Part shown: positions 10,156 to 18,290 of the stretch, one piece after another
How positions within the stretch are numbered: the stretch's first letter is position 1
How the letters are laid out: every line of letters begins with the position of its first letter
NCBI GenBank assembly: GCA_934541105.1
Contig: CAKTDA010000005.1
Span: forward strand, 1-64,000
From: an uncultured Luteitalea sp.
GTDB lineage: Bacteria > Acidobacteriota > Vicinamibacteria > Vicinamibacterales > Vicinamibacteraceae
DNA: 64,000 nt
Reading direction: 5' to 3'
Notes under the pieces: model-generated
The model's input: the letters and a program-made list of their open reading frames with translations, nothing else
The model's database searches: none
What the model was told of the DNA's origin: nothing
Made by a program: the position numbers and the translations under genes

Positions 10156-10988
10156 CGACTGCGTCCAACGGCAGCGGAGCAACGCCGCGCGATCGTATCG
10201 ACATCTTCCTCGATGGCGCGCCCGAACCGCTGCTCAGCACGACGCCGCCCCTGAACTTCGAGTTCGACACGGCGCTCCTCGAGGACGGCCCGCACGTGCT
10301 GCGCATCGAGGCCTACGACTCCAGCGGCGTGAAGGGCGTCCGCACCCTCGACTTCAGCGTCCGCAACGGTCCGGGCATCGCCGTGTCCGGCATCCGCGAC
10401 AACGACGTCCTCGACGGCAAGATCCCGGTCATCGTCAATGCGTACGGCGGCACGTCGGCCGTCCACTGGGAACCGTCGCAGGCCGAGACGCCGGCGCCGC
10501 CACCGACGTGGGCGTGGGTCCTCCTGATCCTCGTGACGGCATTCGGCGTGTTCTACGGCATCGAGCAGTGGTCGCCGCCGAGCCACTTCGCGCGCACGCC
10601 GACGTACGGCACACCGTCGGATTCGCCGGTGCCTGTGGCCGGATCGCCGGCCGCTGCACCTGCCGACGCCGAGCGGGGAGCCGCGATCTACGCGACCAAC
10701 TGCGCGGCCTGCCACCAGGCCACGGGGCAGGGTCTCCCCGGCGTGTTCCCGCCTCTTGCCGGCGATCCGCTCGTGAACGCGTCCGATCCTGTCGGGCACA
10801 TCGCGGCGGTCCTCGAGGGCGGGCAGGGCTCGACCATCGACGGCGTGACCTACATCTCGCCGATGCCGCCATTCAAGGGCATCCTGAACGACGCCGACAT
10901 CGCGGCTGTCGTGAACCACGAGCGCACCAACTGGGGAAACGCGGCCCCGCTCGTCAGCGCGGAAGACGTCGCGGCACTGCGCCAGTAG
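10152..10988 (+). CDS. Ig-like domain / membrane helix / cytochrome c fusion (CcoP replacement)
   Basis: A 278-residue protein in three parts. Residues about 1-105 are beta-rich (IDIFLDG, LEDGPHVLRIEAYDSSGVKG) like a bacterial Ig-like domain. One membrane helix follows (WAWVLLILVTAFGVFYGI, about 118-135), then a proline/alanine linker and a single cytochrome c domain with haem site CAACH (about 181) and a Met in SPMPPFKG. Canonical CcoP is dihaem and has no Ig-like part. The position as last gene of the oxidase operon suggests it delivers electrons to CcoO/CcoN. If the Ig-like part lies before the helix, one of the two soluble domains faces the cytoplasm unless the topology is unusual. Confidence 0.85.
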   Translation: MTTASNGSGATPRDRIDIFLDGAPEPLLSTTPPLNFEFDTALLEDGPHVLRIEAYDSSGVKGVRTLDFSVRNGPGIAVSGIRDNDVLDGKIPVIVNAYGGTSAVHWEPSQAETPAPPPTWAWVLLILVTAFGVFYGIEQWSPPSHFARTPTYGTPSDSPVPVAGSPAAAPADAERGAAIYATNCAACHQATGQGLPGVFPPLAGDPLVNASDPVGHIAAVLEGGQGSTIDGVTYISPMPPFKGILNDADIAAVVNHERTNWGNAAPLVSAEDVAALRQ

Positions 10989-11026
10989 AAGCCGGTCAGG
11001 CAGAATGACGCCTGGCAGGCCCCCGG

Positions 11027-12510
11027 ATGAGCGCGAGCGCGAGACACGCATCGACGACGCCGCGCCGCGACGTCGTGATCGTCGGGGCGGGGCCGAATGG
11101 CCTGACGGCGGCCATCGTCATGGCACGCGCCGGGCTCTCGGTCTCGGTGCTCGAAGCCAACGACGCCATCGGCGGCGGCTGCCGGACCGAATCGCTGACG
11201 CTGCCGGGCTATCGCCATGACGTGTGCGCGGCCATCCACCCGGTCGCCCTGGCGTCCCCGATCTTCAATCACCTCGGGCTCACCAATCACGGCGTGGAGT
11301 GGCGGTCGGCGCGCTACGCGCTTGCGCATCCACTCGACGATGGACGCGCGGCCATCCTGTCGCGACGCATGGCCGAGACGACGATGTCGCTTGGCGTCGA
11401 CGGGCCGCGGTGGGAGCGGCTTGTGGAGCCGTTCGTCGCGCGGCACGAGGCGTTCTTCGCCGACACCCTGCGTCCCATCCGCATGCCGCGACATCCGTGG
11501 CTCATGCTGCGATTCGGCATGGCAGGCCTGGAGTCGAGCCGTCGCGCCGAGTCACGATTCGCCGATGCGCCCGCGCGAGCCCTCCTCGCCGGGTGTTCCG
11601 CGCACTCGGTGCTGCCGCTCACGGCTGCCGGATCGGCGTCGTTCGGCCTGGTGCTCGCGATTGCGGGCCACGCGCTCGACTGGCCCTGTGCTGCCGGCGG
11701 GTCGCAGGCCATCGTCGATGCGCTCGCGTCACTGGCCGCGCAGGCCGGATGCGAGATCGTCACGAGCACGCGCGTGCGGACGTTGCGCGACATCCCGGCG
11801 TCGCGCGCGGTTCTTTTCGATCTCACCCCGCGGCAGGTGGCGGCAATTGCCGGCGAGCGCTGTCGCCCGGCTATCGGCGACGACTCGAGCGGTTCCGATA
11901 CGGACCGGGCGTCTTCAAGATCGACTACGCGCTGGCTGGACCGATCCCGTGGCGATCGCCAGCCTGCCACGAGGCCGCAACGGTCCACCTCGGAGGCACC
12001 GCTGAGGAGATCGCGGCGTCGGAGGCCGCGGCGCACGAGGGACGCATCAGCGACGCGCCGTTCGTGCTGGCGGCCCAGCAGAGCCTGATGGACCGATCGC
12101 GCGCACCGGCGTCGGGCCACACGGGATGGGCGTACTGCCACGTACCGCATGGCTCCGGCATGGACATGACCGACCGGATCGAGCGCCAGATCGAGCGCTT
12201 CGCACCCGGCTTCCGCGACCTGGTGCTCGCGCGCCACGTGATGCCGCCTGCGGCGGTCGAGGCGCACAACGCCAACATGATTGGCGGCGACATCGGCGGG
12301 GGTGCGAACACGCTCATGCAGTTCCTGATGCGGCCGGTCGTGCGGTGGAACCCCTATGCCACGTCCAATCCGCGCCTGTTCATCTGTTCGAGTTCCACGC
12401 CGCCGGGCGGGGGTGTGCACGGCATGTGCGGCTACTGGGCCGCGCGGACGGCCCTGCGCCGCGTGTTCGGCACGGCAGGAGCCCGCGATCTCGCTCGAAT
12501 GGTAGACTGA
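11027..12510 (+). pseudogene. FAD-dependent oxidoreductase (phytoene-desaturase-like), frameshifted
   Basis: N-terminal FAD-binding motif VVIVGAGPNGLTAAI with the following acidic residue (VLEANDAIGGGCRTES) marks an amine-oxidase/phytoene-desaturase-type flavoprotein of the NAD(P)/FAD oxidoreductase group. The first frame runs to about 11860 (IAGER). From there similarity continues in another frame (LSPGYRRRLERFRYGPGVFKIDYAL... ending RDLARMVD at 12510). Inserting one C between 11860 and 11861 restores GERLSPGYRR and a protein of about 494 residues. The C-terminal FAD-binding region (NANMIGGDIGGG, SSSTPPGGGVHGMCGYWAA) is intact. A one-base deletion or a sequence error; substrate unknown. Confidence 0.8.
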
Positions 12511-12615
12511 CCCCTCACGAGCCAGCACTCGTTGTCGGCTTCGCGCCGGCCGCGTCATGAGCCTGGGACTCCCGTCCCGTCGCGCGAGTCCACGACCGCC
12601 GATCGGAGGCCAGCC

Positions 12616-12669
12616 ATGGTGCTGCGCAAGGTCCAGGCCGTCGATGTGCCAGCAGGGGGCGGCGAGTGA
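12616..12669 (+). CDS. 17-codon ORF coupled to the radical SAM gene
   Basis: ATG at 12616 with GGAGG six bases upstream (12605-12609), the best ribosome site in the area, encodes only MVLRKVQAVDVPAGGGE. Its stop overlaps the GTG start of the radical SAM gene (GTGA at 12666-12669). It may be a leader peptide giving translational coupling. I recognise no family. Confidence 0.4.
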   Translation: MVLRKVQAVDVPAGGGE

Positions 12670-14168
12670 GCGTCTTCCTCGTCAACCCGAGTCACGTCTC
12701 CTTCGGAATCGGCGTGATCACGCCCCGCTGGTTGTACGTGCTGGCTGCGGCCACGCCGGCCCGTTTCGGCACGCCGATCCTCGTCGACGAGACCCTCGAC
12801 CCGCTCGATCTCCAACGCCTGGGCCCGGACGACATCGTCGGCATCGGAATCCACACCGGCAACGCGCTTCGTGGGTACGAGGTCGGGAAGGCCGCACGGG
12901 CGGCTGGCGCCCGTGTCGTGTTCGGCGGGATTCACGCGACCCTCTACCCTGACGAAGCGCGTGCGCTCGGCGGCGCCCATGCCGTGGTGACCGGCGATGG
13001 CGAAGGCGTGTGGCCCCAGGTCCTTGCCGACTGCGAGGCCGGTCAACCGCAGGCCCAGTACGACGGCGGTCGCCTGAGCGGCGATCGGTTCATGCCGGGT
13101 CGCTGGGATCTGCTGCCGGCCGGCAAGTACATGTGGGCGTCCGTCCAGACGGTCCGCGGGTGCCCGAAACATTGCTCGTTCTGCTCGGTCTGGCGTACCG
13201 ACGGCCAGCAACCGCGGCACCGCGGGGTGGACGACATCGTCGCGGAGATCCTGACGCTGCGCCGGCGTGGCTTCCGGTTCATCGCGCTTGCCGACGACAA
13301 TTTCTATCCGGTCACGCTGGAGGACCTGCGCATGGCCGGCCGCCGGAGCGACCCGACGCACCTTTCGGTGCTCCAGGGCCTTCGGGCCGAACGCTTCGCG
13401 CTGATGGACGCCTTGTCGCGCCTTCCGGCCGACACCGTCTTCTTCACCCAGATCACGATGGAGGCCGGTGACGATCCCGACTTCCTCGAGGCCATGCGCA
13501 AGGCCCACATCAAGGGCGCACTGATCGGCGTCGAATCGGTCACGCCCGAAGGGCTCAAGGACGTCTACAAGGGCTTCAACGTGACCGGTACGGCGCTCGT
13601 CGAGCGGCTGCGCAGGTTCCGGGACCATGGAGTCCACGTGCTGGGTTCGTTCATCTTCGGCCTGCCGAGCGACACGCCCGAGACGTTCGGCACGTGCCTG
13701 CAAACGGCGGAGCGGGCAGGCGTGACGTTCGCGCAGTTCGTGATGCTCACGCCGTTCCCCGGCACCCTGGATTTCGCCACATGGGAGAAGGCGCAGGGCT
13801 CGAGCCCCCGCGTCGTCGACGGCGTCCCGATCACGCGCCACTGGCTGATCCCGCAGGCGGTCAGGCCCAAGCTCTATGTGGATCACCCCCTGATGGACGC
13901 GTCGGAGATCCGCGCGCGGACGCAGGAGGTCTGGGACCGCTTCTATTCGTTCCCGAGCATCTGGCGGCGGTCGCGCGTCGTCCGCAGCCTGCGGGCGCGG
14001 CTTGCGTTCGTCCTGATCTCGAAGATCTATCGCCAGATGTACGCCAACACGGGTATCGCCACCGACAGCGCGCGCGTCAGTCGATCCGTCCGATGGGCCC
14101 GATGGATGGCGCTCCCATGCCGGCGTCTCTTTGCCGGCAAGCCGATGCCGAACCTGGAACTCACATGA
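12666..14168 (+). CDS. B12-binding-domain radical SAM protein
   Basis: A 500-residue protein. Residues 1-120 resemble a cobalamin-binding Rossmann domain (GIGIHTGNALRGYEV, VVFGGIHATLYPDEA). The radical SAM core follows with the 4Fe-4S motif CPKHCSFC (about 166-173), then barrel strands including ITMEAGDDPDFLEAM and GSFIFGLPSDTPETF. Such enzymes (the HpnJ/BchE/P-methylase group) carry out methyl transfers or ring chemistry on lipids, pigments or peptides; the substrate here is not evident. The GTG at 12666 is preceded by AGGGGG and overlaps the stop of a 17-codon ORF. Confidence 0.88.
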   Translation: MSVFLVNPSHVSFGIGVITPRWLYVLAAATPARFGTPILVDETLDPLDLQRLGPDDIVGIGIHTGNALRGYEVGKAARAAGARVVFGGIHATLYPDEARALGGAHAVVTGDGEGVWPQVLADCEAGQPQAQYDGGRLSGDRFMPGRWDLLPAGKYMWASVQTVRGCPKHCSFCSVWRTDGQQPRHRGVDDIVAEILTLRRRGFRFIALADDNFYPVTLEDLRMAGRRSDPTHLSVLQGLRAERFALMDALSRLPADTVFFTQITMEAGDDPDFLEAMRKAHIKGALIGVESVTPEGLKDVYKGFNVTGTALVERLRRFRDHGVHVLGSFIFGLPSDTPETFGTCLQTAERAGVTFAQFVMLTPFPGTLDFATWEKAQGSSPRVVDGVPITRHWLIPQAVRPKLYVDHPLMDASEIRARTQEVWDRFYSFPSIWRRSRVVRSLRARLAFVLISKIYRQMYANTGIATDSARVSRSVRWARWMALPCRRLFAGKPMPNLELT

Positions 14169-14172
14169 CGCC

Positions 14173-15102
14173 GTGACGCACACGGGACGCCGACTCGTCG
14201 CCCTGCTGCTGTGGTGTACCGCGCTGCCCGTTGCGGCGCTGCTCGCCCAGGCTGTGCCCGATCCGTCGCCGCACGAGGTCCGGATGGTCACCGTGGACGA
14301 CTCTGTCCGCCTGGAGGTCCTCGATTGGGGTGGCAGCGGCCGTCCACTCCTCTTCGTGGGCTGCTATCTCAGCGCGCATGTCTTCGACGAGTTCGCCCCG
14401 GCGTTGCGCAACACATTCCACGTCCTGGCGCTGACGCGCCGCGGCGTCGGGGCCTCGGATCATCCGGCGACCGGGTACGATCCGCGCCGGCGGGCACGCG
14501 ACGTGCTCGAGGTGATCGACGCGCTCGCGCTGCGGGAACCGCTGCTCGTCGGCAGCGCCTGCGGGGGACACATCCTGCACACGCTTGCTGCGGAGCATCC
14601 GGCACGACTCGGCGGCCTGGTCTACCTCGACGCGGCCGAGGACCCGACGCTGAAGTTGTCCGACTACGGGTTTCCGCCGGCCGATCGGGTCAACCTCGAC
14701 GCCTTCCGCGGCAAGCCCGTGCCGGTGACCTTTCCGCCGGCCGAACAGCGGCGGCTCGACGAACAGCCGATCGATCCGGTCATCAGGAAGGCGATCACGG
14801 AGGATCACCTCGTGCGCCCCGAGTACGCGCGCATCAAGGTGCCCGTGCTCGCGATCTACCGTTCGACGACGCTCGAGCAGTCGCTGATGGATTTCCCGCC
14901 GCGAACCGACCGCGAGCGGGAAGCCGTGGAACTCGCCGTCGCGGCCAGGCGAACCATGCTGGAGAAGTGGCAGGGCGACCTGCGTGCCGGCGTACCCGAT
15001 GCGCGCATCGTGGAGATTCCCGGCGCCAATCTCTACATGTTCCTCTCGCACCCCGACGAGGTCGCCCGCGAGATCCGCGCGTTCGCGGCGACGTTGCGCT
15101 GA
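14173..15102 (+). CDS. secreted alpha/beta-hydrolase fold protein lacking the nucleophile and catalytic His
   Basis: A 309-residue protein with a signal peptide (RRLVALLLWCTALPVAALLAQA) and a full alpha/beta-hydrolase fold (LLFVGCYLSAHVFDEFAP, LALTRRGVGASDHP, LVYLDAAED). At the nucleophile elbow, where relatives read GHSMGG, this reads GSACGG: the Ser position is Ala. Near the end the usual GANHYxFLS is GANLYMFLS, so the catalytic His is Leu. The acid (Asp in YLDAAED) remains. The protein is therefore probably not a classical hydrolase and may bind a ligand instead. The GTG start at 14173 places the signal peptide at the N-terminus; it follows the radical SAM gene by only four bases. Confidence 0.85.
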   Translation: MTHTGRRLVALLLWCTALPVAALLAQAVPDPSPHEVRMVTVDDSVRLEVLDWGGSGRPLLFVGCYLSAHVFDEFAPALRNTFHVLALTRRGVGASDHPATGYDPRRRARDVLEVIDALALREPLLVGSACGGHILHTLAAEHPARLGGLVYLDAAEDPTLKLSDYGFPPADRVNLDAFRGKPVPVTFPPAEQRRLDEQPIDPVIRKAITEDHLVRPEYARIKVPVLAIYRSTTLEQSLMDFPPRTDREREAVELAVAARRTMLEKWQGDLRAGVPDARIVEIPGANLYMFLSHPDEVAREIRAFAATLR

Positions 15103-15177
15103 GTCGCAGGCCGTGCGTCTCGCGCTGAGCTCGGCCCTGCGGTCGCGCTGTCCCTTGCCTCAGACGGCGATCCTGCG

Positions 15178-16626
15178 GTGAGATCCACCACGTTGCCGAA
15201 CGACACGCCGTCATCACTGCCGCCGATCCTCGCGGCATCCGCACGCGAGCTCGCGCATCGCATCCGATCCGGCGCCATCACGTCGGAGGCGGTCGTCGAG
15301 GCGCATCTCGCACGGATCGCCGACGTGAACCCCGCGATCAACGCCGTCGTCTGCCAGCGTGCCGAGCAGGCGCTCGCAGACGCGCGGGCGGCCGATCGCG
15401 CGCGTGCGGACGGCAGCAGGACCGGTCCGCTGCACGGCGTCCCGATCACGGTGAAGGACTCCTTCGACACCACGGGCCTGCGGTCCACCGGTGGCACGCT
15501 GGGCCGGCGTGCATTCCTGCCCGCCGCAGATGCCACCGTCGTCGCGCGCCTGAAAGCCGCCGGTGCGATCCTGCTCGGCAAGACGAACACGCCAGAGCTG
15601 ACGCTTGCGTACGAGGCCGACAACCTCGTGTACGGACGCACCCGCAATCCGTACGACCTCGCGCGCGGCACCGGCGGCAGCAGCGGGGGCGCCGCGGCAA
15701 TCGTCGCGGTCTGCGGGTCGCCGCTGGATCTGGGCAGCGACACCGCTGGCAGCATCCGCTTTCCGGCGCACTGCTGCGGCGTGGCCGGGCTGAAGCCGAC
15801 CGCTGGACGCGTGCCCCGCACCGGACACATCATCGGACCCGGCGGCCTGCAGCAGTGGCTGACGACGGTCGGCCCCATCGCGCGGCACGTGGAAGACCTC
15901 GAGCTCGCGCTCGGCGTCATCGCCGGTCCTGACGGCATCGACCCGCACATCGCACCCGTGCCGCTGCGTCCGTCTGCGGATGTCGAGCTTCGTGGGCTGC
16001 GAGCGGCGATGTTCATCGACACGCCCCTCGCGCGTGCCACACAAGGCGTTCGTGACGGGATGCTGCGCGCCGTGAGCGTACTGGCCGCCGCAGGCGTCGA
16101 GGTGGAGGAGGCCACCCCGCCGGACGTCGAGCAGCCGTTCGAGTTCTTCCCGCGGCTGTTCGGGGCCGATGCTGCCGCTGGTCTCGAAGGTTATCTCGCG
16201 GCCCTCGGCACGACCGAGTTGTCGCCGCAGGTGCAGGGTGCGCTTGCGCTGATGCGGCCGTACGCGATGTCGAGCGCGGCGCTCAACGACCTGATGCTGG
16301 CCATCGACGCGTGGCGGACGCGGGCCCTCGCGTTCGCGGAGCGGTTCGACCTGATCATCTGCCCGGCTGCCGCCGCCGAGGCGCCGCTGCCTGTCGCCGA
16401 CTGGCTGGATCCGGCCGTGTCGTGGAATGCCGCCGTCTTTCCGTACCTCGTGCCATTCAACTTCACGGGCGCGCCATCGGCCGTGGTGCGAGTCGGCACG
16501 GCTGGCACCGGCCTGCCGATTGGCGTGCAGTGCGTGGCGCAGCCGTGGCGTGAGGACGTCGCGCTCCGTGCCGCGAAGCACCTCGAATCCGAACTCGGCG
16601 GCTGGCGTCCACCACCGGAGCCGTGA
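15178..16626 (+). CDS. amidase (amidase-signature family)
   Basis: A 482-residue amidase-signature enzyme. The Ser-cisSer-Lys triad is visible: Lys in PITVKDSFDT (about 93), cis-Ser in GTGGSSGGAAA (about 166) and Ser in GSDTAGSIRFPA (about 190). These enzymes hydrolyse amides; the gatA-like architecture is shared by many substrate classes, and no gatB or gatC lies nearby, so a transamidosome role is unlikely. GTG start at 15178. Its stop overlaps a possible start of the PP2C gene, suggesting co-transcription. Confidence 0.9.
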   Translation: MRSTTLPNDTPSSLPPILAASARELAHRIRSGAITSEAVVEAHLARIADVNPAINAVVCQRAEQALADARAADRARADGSRTGPLHGVPITVKDSFDTTGLRSTGGTLGRRAFLPAADATVVARLKAAGAILLGKTNTPELTLAYEADNLVYGRTRNPYDLARGTGGSSGGAAAIVAVCGSPLDLGSDTAGSIRFPAHCCGVAGLKPTAGRVPRTGHIIGPGGLQQWLTTVGPIARHVEDLELALGVIAGPDGIDPHIAPVPLRPSADVELRGLRAAMFIDTPLARATQGVRDGMLRAVSVLAAAGVEVEEATPPDVEQPFEFFPRLFGADAAAGLEGYLAALGTTELSPQVQGALALMRPYAMSSAALNDLMLAIDAWRTRALAFAERFDLIICPAAAAEAPLPVADWLDPAVSWNAAVFPYLVPFNFTGAPSAVVRVGTAGTGLPIGVQCVAQPWREDVALRAAKHLESELGGWRPPPEP

Positions 16627-17603
16627 GCCCGCGCTATCATCGTCGCCATCCCTTTCAGATGGGCGGCCAGATGGCAGTCGATCCTCATCAGCAGCGTGGT
16701 GTTGCCGCGGTCGGCAGCGACGACACGGATGTCTCCTTCGATGCGCAGGTGCTCGTCGACGCCTTCGGCCTGTCGGACGTCGGTCACGTCCGCGCGACCA
16801 ACGAGGACCACTTCCTCATTGCACGCATCGGCAGGTACTTCCAGACGCTCGGCACGAGCCTTCCGGCGGGCGAGGTACCGGACCGCACGGAGGAGGCCGG
16901 CTACGCGCTCATCGTCGCCGATGGCATGGGCGGCCATGCGGCCGGCGAGTATGCGAGCCGGCTGACGATCCGCGAACTGGTGCGGGTGGCCCTCGCGCTG
17001 CCCGACTGGATCGTGCGCCTCGACGAGAGCACCGCCGAGCAGGCCGCCGAGCGATCGGAGCAGCGAATCGTCCGGGCGCACGAGACGTTGATGGAGCACG
17101 GCCGGCGGGATCCGTCGATGCGCGGGATGGGCACCACGGTGACGGCGGTGCGCAACCTGGGGCGCATGCTCCAGATCGCGCACGTCGGCGACTCGCGTGC
17201 GTACCTGCTGCGCGATGGCGAGCTCGAACGCCTGACGCGCGACCACACCTATGTGCAGCGCCTCGTCGATTGCGGGCAGTTGACGCCGGACGCCGCCGCC
17301 CGATCCAGCTGCCGCCATGTGCTCGTGAACGCGGTCGGCGGCGTGAACGACAGCGTCTTCGTGGACGTCGAGCGGCTGCCGCTTGCGAACGGCGACCGCG
17401 TGCTCCTCTGCAGCGACGGCCTGACCGATCTCGTGGACGACGCCGCAATCAGGACGGTGCTGCTCGAGACGCACACGGCGGAGCACGCGTGCCGGTCGCT
17501 CGTCGATCGCGCGCTTGCCGCGGGCGGGCGCGACAACGTCACCGTCGTCGTGGCGTCGTATCGCTGGCGCGACGCGGACCCCGACCCCGACCCCACGCGC
17601 TGA
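16623..17603 (+). CDS. PP2C-type serine/threonine protein phosphatase
   Basis: A bacterial PPM/PP2C phosphatase that removes phosphate from Ser/Thr of proteins. All metal-binding motifs are present: VRATNEDHF, VADGMGGHAAGEY, GMGTTVTAV, HVGDSRAYLLRDGEL, LLCSDGLTDLV and GGRDNVTVVV. There is no membrane segment, so it is cytoplasmic. The GTG at 16623 overlaps the amidase stop; internal ATGs at 16659 and 16671 are equally plausible, because the domain begins at about residue 45 and a TATCAT -10-like motif lies at about 16634. Partner kinase not identified here: the kinase-like protein at 27473 lacks catalytic residues. Confidence 0.9.
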   Translation: MSPRYHRRHPFQMGGQMAVDPHQQRGVAAVGSDDTDVSFDAQVLVDAFGLSDVGHVRATNEDHFLIARIGRYFQTLGTSLPAGEVPDRTEEAGYALIVADGMGGHAAGEYASRLTIRELVRVALALPDWIVRLDESTAEQAAERSEQRIVRAHETLMEHGRRDPSMRGMGTTVTAVRNLGRMLQIAHVGDSRAYLLRDGELERLTRDHTYVQRLVDCGQLTPDAAARSSCRHVLVNAVGGVNDSVFVDVERLPLANGDRVLLCSDGLTDLVDDAAIRTVLLETHTAEHACRSLVDRALAAGGRDNVTVVVASYRWRDADPDPDPTR

Positions 17604-17615
17604 ACGCGCGCCGCC

Positions 17616-18281
17616 TCACTGCGCGCGGCCGGTTCGCGCGGCGACGCGGGCGATGGCCTCGGCGTGGACCGCCGCGGCTTCCGCCGCGCCCGACGTCGTG
17701 CAGCCGAGGTCGCGGAGCAGGCCGTCGGCGACGTCGTAGATCCAGCCGTGTACCGACAGGGCCTCCCCGCGCTGCCACGCATCGCGGACGACGGTCGTGC
17801 GGCACACGTTGCGCACCTGCTCGATCACGTTGAGCTCGCACAGGCGGTCCACGTTGATGGCCGGATCCGGCGAGACGTCCACGATCGCGCGGTGGCGTTC
17901 GTCCACGTCCTGGATGTGACGCAGCCAGTTGTCGATGAGGCCGAGCGACGCCTTCGCATGCGCGGCGCGCACACCGCCGCAGCCGTAGTGGCCGACAACG
18001 AGGATGTCGCCGACGTGCAGGGCGTCCACGGCGTACTGCAGCACCGAGAGGCAGTTGAGGTCGGTGTGGACGACGACGTTGGCGACGTTGCGGTGGACGA
18101 ACAACTCACCGGGTGCGAGCCCGATGATCTGGTTGGCGGGCACGCGGCTGTCCGAACAGCCGATCCAGAGATACTTCGGCGACTGCTGCGCGGTGAGCGC
18201 CGTGAAGAACGACGGGTCGCGCTGCGTGGTCTCGCGCGCCCAGTTGCGGTTACGTTCGAAGAGCTGTGGGAGGGTGCGCAC
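17616..18281 (-). CDS. can: beta-class carbonic anhydrase
   Basis: A 221-residue cytoplasmic zinc enzyme that interconverts CO2 and bicarbonate. Zinc ligands are visible as Cys and Asp in WIGCSDSRVPAN (about 42-44), and His and Cys in GHYGCGGV (about 98-101), with the Asp-Arg dyad of active beta-CAs. The length matches E. coli Can. It converges with the PP2C gene (13-base gap) and is followed upstream by the PQQ dehydrogenase stop only ten bases away, so it may be co-transcribed with that gene. Confidence 0.95.
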   Translation of the reverse strand: MRTLPQLFERNRNWARETTQRDPSFFTALTAQQSPKYLWIGCSDSRVPANQIIGLAPGELFVHRNVANVVVHTDLNCLSVLQYAVDALHVGDILVVGHYGCGGVRAAHAKASLGLIDNWLRHIQDVDERHRAIVDVSPDPAINVDRLCELNVIEQVRNVCRTTVVRDAWQRGEALSVHGWIYDVADGLLRDLGCTTSGAAEAAAVHAEAIARVAARTGRAQ

Positions 18282-18290
18282 GGGGAATCT

